NCBI GenBank assembly: GCA_030837935.1
Contig: JAUQXU010000181.1
Location: forward strand, 1-20,462
Length of the DNA: 20,462 bases
Direction: 5' to 3'
Source of the DNA: Candidatus Brocadia sp.
GTDB taxonomy: Bacteria; Planctomycetota; Brocadiia; Brocadiales; Brocadiaceae
The notes beneath the pieces were generated by a model. It saw nothing but the letters and a program-made list of their open reading frames with translations. It was not told where the DNA came from and ran no database searches. Both the position numbers and the translations under genes were made by a program. This document shows, in pieces, positions 7,755-14,558 of the stretch; the first letter of the stretch is position 1, and the number at the start of each line of letters is the position of its first letter.

Positions 7755-8267
7755 CTAGCGCCTCCACTCCACACGCATAAATTTTGCATTTTCGTGTTTT
7801 TTATATTCCACTTCACCGCTATATGCCTTGAACAAAATAGATCCGACACGCTGCGCCAGTTTGGCTGAGGTAGTGAGTATCTCGATCTCGTCACCCTTTT
7901 CGTTAATCTTCATAATCCTTTTTAACGGGTTATATTTCTTCGAACGCGCATCTTCATTATGGATAAGATTCATTATCTCTTGTTTGTGCTGTTTGAGAAA
8001 ATCACCTTTTAATGTAACAACACCGTTAGGGACATTTTCCTTCGTCTTTTTACATGCGGGACAGGTTACCAGGGTTACGTCTTTTAAGGTTTTCTTTTCT
8101 TCATACAGTTTTGCATCGAGGAACCACTTCTTGTTTTGATAAACGGCCGTACAATCCTTACAAATAGCAACACCCACCAGCCCTTTCCCCTTTGGTGGTA
8201 AATACGGGTCGTTTTCTGCATAAACTTTATCCCTTGTATGTTTTCCGACTTCTCTTGGTACTTTCAT
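7755..8267 (-). CDS. BCAM0308-like zinc-ribbon protein
   Basis: The 170-aa product has a zinc ribbon formed by C36-x2-C39 (ICKDC) and C69-x2-C72 (TCPAC), followed by a segment typical of BCAM0308-family proteins (PNGVVTLKGDFLKQHKQEIMNLI, then NPLKRIMKI and the closing LAQRVGSILFKAYSGEVEY). Part of the fold recalls the N-terminal zinc region of the ribosome export factor NMD3, so RNA or ribosome binding is conceivable but unproven. The frame is open to a GTG at 8288, but that codon starts inside the sequence AAAGGAG, which serves as the binding site for ATG 8267. The neighbouring usp gene and the Hsp20-like ORF upstream suggest a stress context. Function unknown. Confidence 0.8.
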   Translation of the reverse strand: MKVPREVGKHTRDKVYAENDPYLPPKGKGLVGVAICKDCTAVYQNKKWFLDAKLYEEKKTLKDVTLVTCPACKKTKENVPNGVVTLKGDFLKQHKQEIMNLIHNEDARSKKYNPLKRIMKINEKGDEIEILTTSAKLAQRVGSILFKAYSGEVEYKKHENAKFMRVEWRR

Positions 8268-8305
8268 GCTACTGATTTCTCCTTTCACTTTAATTAAGCC
8301 TTCGG

Positions 8306-8352
8306 CACCCCCCCCTGTTTCCCCCCGTTTACGGGGAGATTATGGGGAGGTG
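8306..8352. repeat. GC-rich imperfect palindrome, element 1
   Basis: An outer stem pairs CACCCCCC (from 8306) with GGGGAGGTG (8344-8352, one bulged A), and an inner hairpin pairs CCCCG (8323-8327) with CGGGG (8332-8336). The composition contrasts with the AT-rich surroundings. The outline (CACCCC opening, inner GC hairpin, AGGTGTTT end) is shared with 16793-16864, so the two may belong to one family of short interspersed palindromes. It may also end the transcript coming from the small ORF at 8390-8482. Confidence 0.5.
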
Positions 8353-8389
8353 TTTGAAATTCCTATACATCGAGTTTAGTGGTTACTTC

Positions 8390-8482
8390 TCACTTGTTAA
8401 AACTATGAAATAATTTATTCATTTCGTCCTTAAACGGGTCTAACAACGGTACGTGTAGCCATTTCATCATTTCAGACGACAT
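8390..8482 (-). CDS. 30-codon ORF with strong RBS, resembles an Hsp20 N-terminus
   Basis: The ATG at 8482 is preceded by a near-perfect Shine-Dalgarno GAGGAGG (plus 8491-8497) with 8 nt spacing, the best binding site in this part of the window. The frame encodes 30 residues, opening MSSEMMKWLHVPLL and closing DPFKDEMNKLFHSFNK, then TGA. The second half resembles the N-terminal arm of bacterial small heat-shock proteins (pattern DPF-x-x-E/D-M-x-x-LF-x-x-F). No alpha-crystallin domain follows in any frame: after the stop only eight codons remain before the next stop, then the GC palindrome. It may therefore be the stub of an hsp20 gene whose 3' part was deleted, or a real small protein. It lies between the GH57 gene and the BCAM0308-like gene on the same strand. 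Confidence 0.45.
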   Translation of the reverse strand: MSSEMMKWLHVPLLDPFKDEMNKLFHSFNK

Positions 8483-8524
8483 GTATTGTTCCTCCTCTGC
8501 AAGAAACAATAAAGTATGTCGTTT

Positions 8525-10111
8525 TTATTGGTAGACATGATAATCAATGTCTGGAAATATATTATCCTTGTCTTCTATGTCGGAGAGCCATACGGCGTCG
8601 ATTTTGTTTGATCGGATATCATCATAGAGTTTCGTAAAACGAAAGATGTGCTCTTTGGTTCTCTTCATGGCATATTCCACCATGGTGCCCGTCTTCATGA
8701 TAAATGCCCAGTCGCTGCTCTGTGCTAACAAGAGTTCCCGCGCGGCCTGATTGAGTGCCCGATTTTGTAAAGAATTTTCATGTGTGTGAGAATATGCCTT
8801 TGCCAATTCAACCATACGCTCTGCCGCTTTATGAAGGTGACGGTAAATCCAATCGTTGCTCTCATTCAGCCAATATTCATGGTAACCTTTGTATCCCCAA
8901 CTCGAAAGAGAGGGGGTAGAGACCTGGTTAACAGGATACATCTCAAGATATTCTACGGGGGTAATCAGCGAGATCGTCTTTTGGTCAAAGGCGATCTTCC
9001 GAAACAGAAAATTGATCCAGTCGGGTCCCTCAAACCACCAGTGACCGAAGAGTTCCGCATCGTAAGGTGCAACAACAATGGGCTTCCGATCCATTACCGT
9101 GGACAGGTATTCTATCTGCTTCTCCCGGTTAAACATAAAATTTCCTGCATGCTCGGCAGCCTTATCCATGGCTTTTTCTGGGGAGTAAGGTTCCTTCTGA
9201 TCTGTCTTGCCGGTAATCCGGTAATATTTAATGCCGATATTCGTACGCTTGCCATCCCCATGGAGATATGGTCTTACGTAATCGTAATCGAGATCAAAGC
9301 CTACGTCACGGTAAAATTCACGATAGAAAAAATCCCCGGGATATCCTTCTTTGGCACTCCATACCTGCTTGGAAGATTCCATATCTCTGCCAAAAACGGC
9401 TACACCTGACGGACAGAAAATGGGGGCATAATTACCATATTTTGGCCTAGGTGAGGCGAAGAGGATTCCATGTGTTTCGGTAATAAAAAAGCGAATACCC
9501 ATTTCCCGGAGTATCTTATCTGCCCCCGGCTCATAGGCACATTCCGGAAGCCATATTCCGCGAGGCTTTCGGCCAAAATGTTTCTCATAATGATTTACTG
9601 CCACGTGAACCTGGGCACGCATGGCATTCACATTACTATTCATAAGGGGTAAATAACCATGGGTAGCCCCACAGGTAATTATCTCCAACTTACCCATATC
9701 CTGAAATTTTTTAAAGGCTTTTACAATATTTCGATGGTATTTTTCTGCAAAGACGTATCGTGCATTGGTAAAATGCCTGTGATACATCTGCGCAAGCCGG
9801 TGAAATTCCGGTTGATGTCTCGTTCTTTCGATTTCTTTTTCTGCAAGATTAATCCGCTTCTCACTATAACGAATGTAACGGGATTGCAGAAGCGGATCAG
9901 TAAGCATCGAGATCAGCGGCGGGGTCAACGACATAGTTATCCGAAAATCGATCCCGTCGTCGATCAGTTTGTCAAAGACATCAATGAGGGGAATGTAGGT
10001 CTCGGTAATGGCCTCAAAGAGCCAATCCTCTTCAAGAAATTCGCCGTATTCCGGATGACGGACAAACGGCAGGTGCGCATGCAAAATTAATGACAGGTAA
10101 CCTTTTTCCAT
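8525..10111 (-). CDS. GH57 1,4-alpha-glucan branching enzyme
   Basis: The 528-aa product belongs to glycoside hydrolase family 57 with the DUF1957-type C-terminal domain, the branching-enzyme subgroup (as in Thermus and Thermococcus). The five GH57 regions are visible: HAHLPFVRH (11-19), CGATHGYLP (147-155), GIWLPECAYEPG with nucleophile E190, APYDAELFGHWWFEGP with acid/base D351, and SSDWAFIMKTGT near the C-terminus. It should transfer alpha-1,4 chains to alpha-1,6 branch points during glycogen synthesis, in the cytoplasm. Length matches the branching-enzyme subgroup. It starts 3 nt after the stop of the DUF4912 gene and has no evident Shine-Dalgarno of its own, so translation is probably coupled. 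Amylase or 4-alpha-glucanotransferase activity is less likely given the DUF1957 region and the LPECAY motif. Confidence 0.93.
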   Translation of the reverse strand: MEKGYLSLILHAHLPFVRHPEYGEFLEEDWLFEAITETYIPLIDVFDKLIDDGIDFRITMSLTPPLISMLTDPLLQSRYIRYSEKRINLAEKEIERTRHQPEFHRLAQMYHRHFTNARYVFAEKYHRNIVKAFKKFQDMGKLEIITCGATHGYLPLMNSNVNAMRAQVHVAVNHYEKHFGRKPRGIWLPECAYEPGADKILREMGIRFFITETHGILFASPRPKYGNYAPIFCPSGVAVFGRDMESSKQVWSAKEGYPGDFFYREFYRDVGFDLDYDYVRPYLHGDGKRTNIGIKYYRITGKTDQKEPYSPEKAMDKAAEHAGNFMFNREKQIEYLSTVMDRKPIVVAPYDAELFGHWWFEGPDWINFLFRKIAFDQKTISLITPVEYLEMYPVNQVSTPSLSSWGYKGYHEYWLNESNDWIYRHLHKAAERMVELAKAYSHTHENSLQNRALNQAARELLLAQSSDWAFIMKTGTMVEYAMKRTKEHIFRFTKLYDDIRSNKIDAVWLSDIEDKDNIFPDIDYHVYQ

Positions 10112-10114
10112 AGA

Positions 10115-10951
10115 TTATTTTTTTGAAATCGACGAACTGCCCGGAGAACCAGATGAGGACACACCTTCTTTCAGGATTTCCGTCCAACCCTTATGTGCCC
10201 TTTCAAACACCGATTCGCTGATACCAAGTCCCATAAGGGCATATACATTTACCTTTTCATAAAGCTCCGCAATGCTCATCCACGTTTCGTCAGTTACCTC
10301 AGATACGCCCGCCCGCGGAGTTCTTACCGTATTCGATCTGGAGAGGATGCGAAACGTCCCATTCGGGGTAAGGAACCCAATCTCTACACAAAACGACCTA
10401 TTGGGTTCGCCTGCATGAATATACCAGCTTCTCGCCCCGCCAGATACCTCGATAGTGAAGTATTTGTGGGCATTGTTACCGTCAAAGATAATATCTGTTA
10501 CATCATAAACCCTCAATACCATTTTCGCACTATGTGCCAGACTACCAAATGTATTGAGAACATTATTCACAATCTCTTTTCGGATCTCCCAATAGGTAAA
10601 CAGCCACTCCTGGTCGCGTACCATCAGTACAATTCGGTTATCTCCGTAACTGTCGGGAAGTTCTGGAATTGTTGGAGCATATACAGCTACAGCCTCTTTT
10701 CTTTCAATCCCTGGTTGAGGTTCTTCAGGCTGGACGGACGGAGACTTTGGAGCAGTCGGCCATGTATCTTCACCAGTAACTCCCCACTCTTGCACTTCTG
10801 CCTTCTCGATGGAGGAAACATCTGCCATACCAAAAAACCTGTCCCAGATAAGACTAAAAAAGTTCTTTATTCCCTTGCATATCATCTCACAGAATGCCTT
10901 GATGACCTCAAGGATTAATAGGAATATTTCTTTCACAATATCTTTATCCAT
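10115..10951 (-). CDS. DUF4912 domain protein paired with GH57
   Basis: The 278-aa product has an N-terminal hydrophobic/amphipathic stretch (about 6-40, FLLILEVIKAFCEMICKGI), a proline- and glutamate-rich linker (about 60-95), and a DUF4912 domain starting with PDSYGDNRIVLMVRD and EWLFTYWEI (99-123) and continuing to about 245. DUF4912 proteins commonly neighbour GH57/DUF1957 glucan branching enzymes; their function is unknown and a carbohydrate-binding or scaffolding role is a guess. The N-terminal helix could attach it to a membrane or particle. The C-terminal tail is serine- and glycine-rich. It is the first gene of the pair, with a sigma70-like promoter at 11047-11076 about 90 nt upstream of ATG 10951; no clear Shine-Dalgarno is seen at the start. 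Confidence 0.85.
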   Translation of the reverse strand: MDKDIVKEIFLLILEVIKAFCEMICKGIKNFFSLIWDRFFGMADVSSIEKAEVQEWGVTGEDTWPTAPKSPSVQPEEPQPGIERKEAVAVYAPTIPELPDSYGDNRIVLMVRDQEWLFTYWEIRKEIVNNVLNTFGSLAHSAKMVLRVYDVTDIIFDGNNAHKYFTIEVSGGARSWYIHAGEPNRSFCVEIGFLTPNGTFRILSRSNTVRTPRAGVSEVTDETWMSIAELYEKVNVYALMGLGISESVFERAHKGWTEILKEGVSSSGSPGSSSISKK

Positions 10952-11046
10952 ACGCGTAAATCTAAAAACAGTATTGATTTCCTCACTTTTTAACCAATTG
11001 TAAAATACTGACTTAACAAAAGACAGGCGTGTAATATTAAGAACGA

Positions 11047-11076
11047 ATTATACATCAATTAATAGCAGATGGTCAA
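11047..11076 (-). promoter_or_regulatory. sigma70-like promoter for DUF4912-GH57
   Basis: Read on the minus strand, TTGACC (11071-11076) is followed after an 18-nt spacer by a perfect TATAAT (11047-11052). Transcription would start near 11040, leaving a leader of about 90 nt before ATG 10951. It faces away from the plus-strand promoter at 11146-11174. Confidence 0.65.
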
Positions 11077-11145
11077 TAAAATTCATAATAGTTGGGGTAG
11101 AGACTTAAGCAGTGTACCTTAGATATTTGAAACCTTATATTTAGC

Positions 11146-11174
11146 TTGACAAAATCTTGTTATTTGGTAATAAT
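11146..11174 (+). promoter_or_regulatory. sigma70-like promoter for the tandem-Usp gene
   Basis: A perfect TTGACA (11146-11151) is followed after 16 or 17 nt by TAATAA or AATAAT (11168-11174). The start site would be near 11181, giving an 88-nt leader to ATG 11269, which has GGAG at 11254-11257. Together with the divergent promoter about 70 bp away, it makes 10952-11268 a bidirectional control region. Confidence 0.65.
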
Positions 11175-11268
11175 CGCATCGCTCTCGTGTCATTGAAAAC
11201 TTAAGAAAAACAAGAATTATATTTTAGCATACCATTTTCAAAAACAGACAATCGGAGATCTTGCATTT

Positions 11269-12117
11269 ATGATAAAGCAAATCCTTGTCCCTACTGACGG
11301 TTCTGAAAACAGCCTCACAGCGGCTGATTATGCTGTAAGCCTGGCACGCCTCTTTAAAGCTAGTATCAGAGGATTGTTCGTTAAGGATGTCAAGGTATTA
11401 ACTGGTCCATTGATCCACGATATTGGCACGAGTATTGGTGGGATGGTACCTTATGGGACGTTTAATCAGACCATCAGAGAGATGATGGAATCGCAAGCCG
11501 ATGCTACCTTGAATCTGGTAGAAGGGAAATGCAGTCAGGCGGGTATAACGTATAGCCGAGAGATACGGGAAGGGGTTGTGAGTCATGAGATTGTTAAATC
11601 CGCTGATGATTGTGATTTGATTTCTATGGGTAAAATGGGTATTCATGCTGAATGGCGCGATGTGTTTTTGGGCACCAATGTTGAATTTGTAGTACGGCAG
11701 ACTCATAAGCCGGTACTCATTACGCCATCTGAATTCAAACCGTTTACCAAGATGCTGATAGCCTATGATGGAAGCTCATTTGCAGATAAGGCATTGAAGG
11801 GCGGCGCCGAAATAGCACAGGCCATGAAGTTGCCGATAACGGTGATCTGCGTGGCTGATAAAAAAGACGAAGCTTCTGAGCCACTATTAAAAGCACGGAC
11901 ATTTCTCGAAAGTTACCAACTTAACGTCAATACTTTTGCAAAAGAAGGAAACGACCATGCAAAAGGTATTCTGGAACTCTGTAATGACGAAGATGAAAAA
12001 TTTGATCTCCTGGTAATGGGCGCATATGGTCACTCCAGACTCCAGGAAATGATCCTGGGGAGTACTACGGTAAGGGTCATGAGATCCTCACACTGTCCGA
12101 TCCTGCTATATCGTTAA
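11269..12117 (+). CDS. tandem universal stress protein (two UspA domains)
   Basis: The 282-aa product has two Usp domains, about 1-152 and 158-282. Both open with an ATP-site aspartate (ILVPTDGSENS, D10; MLIAYDGSS, D167). The second domain has the classic loop GxxG-x9-GS (G251, G254, G264-S265). The first has a degenerate loop, GKMG then ten residues then GTN, with the usual small residues replaced by acidic and aromatic ones, so it may bind nucleotide poorly. Tandem Usps act as stress-response ATP-binding or signalling proteins in the cytoplasm. Promoter and binding site are described separately. It is transcribed divergently from the glucan branching pair. The next gene starts over 300 bp downstream, so it is probably monocistronic. 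Confidence 0.92.
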   Translation: MIKQILVPTDGSENSLTAADYAVSLARLFKASIRGLFVKDVKVLTGPLIHDIGTSIGGMVPYGTFNQTIREMMESQADATLNLVEGKCSQAGITYSREIREGVVSHEIVKSADDCDLISMGKMGIHAEWRDVFLGTNVEFVVRQTHKPVLITPSEFKPFTKMLIAYDGSSFADKALKGGAEIAQAMKLPITVICVADKKDEASEPLLKARTFLESYQLNVNTFAKEGNDHAKGILELCNDEDEKFDLLVMGAYGHSRLQEMILGSTTVRVMRSSHCPILLYR

Positions 12118-12351
12118 CGACATTTATCCGTAAAGTAAACGACATCGGATATATATCAACTCAACGTATTTCTACGGAGAGAAGCAACTCACACGTTCAC
12201 CCAAAAGTAATACCAAGCTTATGGCCTTATGTCACAAACTTTGCTTCATCCGTTTATAGATACACAAACTTTCAAGTAAAATCCCTGAAACCGTGAAACA
12301 GAAACAAGCAATCGTCCCCATTGCCTCTAGAAGGGCTATGACAAAAAAAGT

Positions 12352-12380
12352 TTGTTTTAAGCCATTCAGAGATTTATAAT
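12352..12380 (+). promoter_or_regulatory. candidate promoter for the CDF exporter; rest of 12118-12438 empty
   Basis: A perfect TATAAT (12375-12380) lies 17 nt after TTGTTT (12352-12357), which is a weak -35. A start near 12387 would give a leader of about 50 nt to the Shine-Dalgarno at 12427. Elsewhere in the 321-bp gap between the Usp and CDF genes I see AT-rich sequence with no gene, RNA or clear terminator. Confidence 0.4.
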
Positions 12381-12426
12381 TTTGATTTAAAGGATATTAA
12401 TTTTTTTATATGAATATGTATTTAAC

Positions 12427-12441
12427 AGGAGATACGTCATC
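12427..12441 (+). promoter_or_regulatory. Shine-Dalgarno and apparent ATC start of the CDF gene
   Basis: AGGAG (12427-12431) is followed by a 7-nt spacer and then ATC (12439-12441). The CDF frame is open from 12391, and between there and the TTG at 12526 it contains no ATG, GTG or TTG. The spacing is ideal for initiation at ATC. The segment after it encodes a His-rich N-terminus typical of CDF exporters. Confidence 0.5.
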
Positions 12442-13419
12442 GAACACATCCATAGCATAGATTATTATCACATCGAAGATGAACATGGTCATAAACATGA
12501 GTACAGGGCGCATGAGCGGAAGAGGTTGGTCCTCACGAGCGTTATAACGGGTAGTGTTTTTGTCGTGGAGGTTGTTGGAGGAATTATTACCAATAGTCTT
12601 GCCCTGATTAGCGATGCAGGACACATGCTCACACACCTGTTTGCGCTGCTTGTGAGCCTTTTTGCGCTATATTTTGCCGCAAAACCCCCTACTGAAAAAA
12701 AGACCTATGGCTTCTATCGACTGGAGATACTGGCAGCCTTGTTCAATGGTGTAACCCTCTTCCTTATTAGCTTGTGGATCTTTTATGAAGCCTACCACCG
12801 CTTTATGCACCCCGAAACCATATCAAGCGGCAAAATGTTTATTGTAGCCTTCGTAGGTTTAATCGCCAATATCGCCTGCGCCTATATCCTGAAAGGGAAT
12901 GGACACGGACATGAACACAGCTTGAATGTCAGGGCTGCATTTCTGCATATGTTGGGAGATACCCTTTCTTCTGTAGGTGTTATAATCGGAGCTGGCATCA
13001 TTTATTATACCAACTGGTTTATTATCGATCCCGTCATCAGCGTCATGATTTGCGTCCTCATCCTGATATGGTCATATAAACTGGTGATGGAATCCGTTGA
13101 AGTCCTGTTAGAAGCAACGCCGAAGGGAATCAATATTGACAATGTCATTGCAAGCCTTAAACAGATTCCTGGGGTTGATGACGCTCATGACATTCATATT
13201 TGGACAATCACTTCAGGTATGTATTCTATGAGTGGCCATATCGATACGAAGGACATGCTCATTAGTGAGACTACCAAACTTTCTAAGGAAATCAACCGTA
13301 TCCTTAGTGAAAATTTTAAGATCGGGCATACGGTAATTCAATTTGGATGCGAGTGTAAAATCAATAACGCACACAATGACCATGATCATAATGAAACGAA
13401 CTCACATAAAATCCGGTGA
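12439..13419 (+). CDS. CDF-family divalent metal cation exporter (CzcD/ZitB-like)
   Basis: The product (326 aa from the ATC codon, 297 aa from TTG 12526) is a cation diffusion facilitator, a proton-coupled Zn/Co/Cd exporter of the inner membrane. Six membrane helices fit the hydrophobic pattern; TM2 contains the signature SLALISDAGHML, TM5 the metal site H170-x3-D174 (FLHMLGDTLSSVG), and a short His-rich loop (GNGHGHEHS) separates TM4 and TM5. The cytoplasmic C-terminal domain shows PGVDDAHDIHIWTITSG, as in CzcD, and the end is His/Asp-rich. In TM2 the residue four after H62 is H66, where Zn-type CDFs usually have Asp. TTG 12526 would remove the His-rich leader (DEHGHKHEYRAHERKR) that belongs to the family, so initiation upstream is more likely. 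The stop overlaps the next frame by 4 nt. Confidence 0.9.
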   Translation: MEHIHSIDYYHIEDEHGHKHEYRAHERKRLVLTSVITGSVFVVEVVGGIITNSLALISDAGHMLTHLFALLVSLFALYFAAKPPTEKKTYGFYRLEILAALFNGVTLFLISLWIFYEAYHRFMHPETISSGKMFIVAFVGLIANIACAYILKGNGHGHEHSLNVRAAFLHMLGDTLSSVGVIIGAGIIYYTNWFIIDPVISVMICVLILIWSYKLVMESVEVLLEATPKGINIDNVIASLKQIPGVDDAHDIHIWTITSGMYSMSGHIDTKDMLISETTKLSKEINRILSENFKIGHTVIQFGCECKINNAHNDHDHNETNSHKIR

Positions 13420-13751
13420 AATGTGAGCACATTGAAAATGTAAAATATGGCTTTTCTGAATACTATCGGTTCAATGGATTTTTACCCCCGGATGAATTTA
13501 TACCACAATTGCAATTCGGACTAGGCTTTATGTCGCTGGAAAAGCAGGATTACAAGAGTGCCAGTTCTCTGTTTAAGTCGGTAGTGGATAAATATCCCAG
13601 GAGTGCTATCGCCCCTGAATCACAATATTGGATTGGTGTTTCGGAATATAAGGGCACCCATAACGTGGATGCGTTATTGAACGCATGGAGAATGCTCAAG
13701 AAGGATTATCCCAACAGTATCTGGGCAAAAAAAGTATCCTATGTAAAATAA
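13416..13751 (+). pseudogene. C-terminal fragment of a thioredoxin/TPR protein
   Basis: The 111-codon frame starts at a GTG overlapping the CDF stop by 4 nt. From about residue 14 it reads EYYRFNGFLPPDEFIPQL and then an SEL1/TPR-like repeat (DYKSASSLFKSVVDKYPRSAIAPESQYWIGVSEYK, PNSIWAKK). This looks like the C-terminal half of bacterial proteins in which a thioredoxin domain ends in GKE..R..GFLPP(D/E)EF and is followed by a TPR-like helical pair. The thioredoxin domain with its CxxC is absent, and the first 13 residues look unrelated, so I read this as a remnant left by a deletion that joined it to the CDF gene. It could still be expressed by coupling to the CDF stop, since the frame is intact. 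It converges on the LOG gene with a 7-bp gap. Confidence 0.6.
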
Positions 13752-13758
13752 GATTGTT

Positions 13759-14361
13759 TTACGTCTCTTTCCAATCGATTACTTGGGGAAGCTCCTGGAG
13801 GGGTCTACAGCGGGCGAGTTCTGATAATAGTTCACCGGGATGACGAGATGTTATAACCAAGCGGCGGTGTTTGGTTTGTATAAAACGTTCCTCTAATACA
13901 TGGTTAATAAATGCCAGCAACAAATCAAAATATCCTTCCGCATTGAGTAATCCAATTGGCTTTGCATGCAGTCCCAGTTGTGCCCAGGTAAGAATCTCGA
14001 AGAACTCATCAAAGGTACCAAAACCGCCTGGCATTGCAATGAAGGCATCGGATAATTCCGCCATCATGGCCTTGCGTTCGTGCATACTTGACACCATCCT
14101 GAGTTCCGTCAGACCAGGATGGGCAAACTCTTTGGAAGCCAGGGCATGAGGAATTACACCAATAACGTTTCCCTTTTCTTTTAAAACAGCGTCTGCAATG
14201 ACCCCCATCAGACCAATACTCCCTCCGCCATAGACAAGCCCGATTCCACGTGATGCGATGGCCTTACCCAGTTGTTGAGCAACGTCTGTATACGCTGACC
14301 GCGCGCCAATTTTAGAACCACAAAATACACAGATGTGTTTTATGGAGTCATTATCTCCCAT
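13759..14361 (-). CDS. LOG family protein (TIGR00730 Rossmann fold)
   Basis: The 200-aa product has the LOG/lysine-decarboxylase-like signature: ICVFCGSKIGA near the N-terminus, the glycine-rich GLVYGGGSIGLMG (41-53), the MHERKAMM segment with R96, and the catalytic PGGFGTFDEFFE (111-122). Plant and some bacterial LOG proteins release cytokinin bases from riboside 5'-monophosphates; most bacterial members probably act as nucleoside-monophosphate phosphoribohydrolases. It is cytoplasmic, and length is normal for the short (type I) group. ATG 14361 lies 7 nt after the stop of the 56-aa gene, so it is the last gene of the ftsY-sdhB-56aa-LOG run. The binding site is weak, which fits coupling. Confidence 0.92.
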   Translation of the reverse strand: MGDNDSIKHICVFCGSKIGARSAYTDVAQQLGKAIASRGIGLVYGGGSIGLMGVIADAVLKEKGNVIGVIPHALASKEFAHPGLTELRMVSSMHERKAMMAELSDAFIAMPGGFGTFDEFFEILTWAQLGLHAKPIGLLNAEGYFDLLLAFINHVLEERFIQTKHRRLVITSRHPGELLSELARCRPLQELPQVIDWKET

Positions 14362-14368
14362 GGAGCGC

Positions 14369-14539
14369 CTAGATCTTTACGCCCGTTTTATAAAGGGTAT
14401 TCAGGATGTTCATAGCAACTTCTATTGCCTGAGACCTTGAAAGGAATAACTCATAATCGTCCGTGTCTTTTTCACCTTCCACAATAATTTCAATACCTTC
14501 TGTTCTTGCAACAACGACAATTTTTTTCTTTTCTTCCAT
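14369..14539 (-). CDS. 56-aa protein of unknown function between sdhB and LOG
   Basis: A 57-codon frame starts at ATG 14539 behind GGAAGG with 9 nt spacing, 19 nt after the sdhB stop, and ends 7 nt before the LOG start. The product opens MEEKKKIVVVARTEGIEIIVEG, has an acidic stretch EKDTDDYELFLS, and ends with a helix-like segment (RSQAIEVAMNILNTLYKTG). Strand-strand-helix order is suggested. The spacing, binding site and codon pattern say it is a real gene of the operon. I do not recognise a family. Confidence 0.7.
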   Translation of the reverse strand: MEEKKKIVVVARTEGIEIIVEGEKDTDDYELFLSRSQAIEVAMNILNTLYKTGVKI

Positions 14540-14558
14540 ATGTATCATCCTTCCTTCA

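Noticed and set aside
8780..9409. 209-codon plus-strand frame
   Set aside because: It lies wholly antisense to the GH57 gene, whose catalytic motifs are intact; no binding site or recognisable protein.
10193..10918. 241-codon plus-strand frame
   Set aside because: Antisense to the DUF4912 gene and without family features; a chance open frame.
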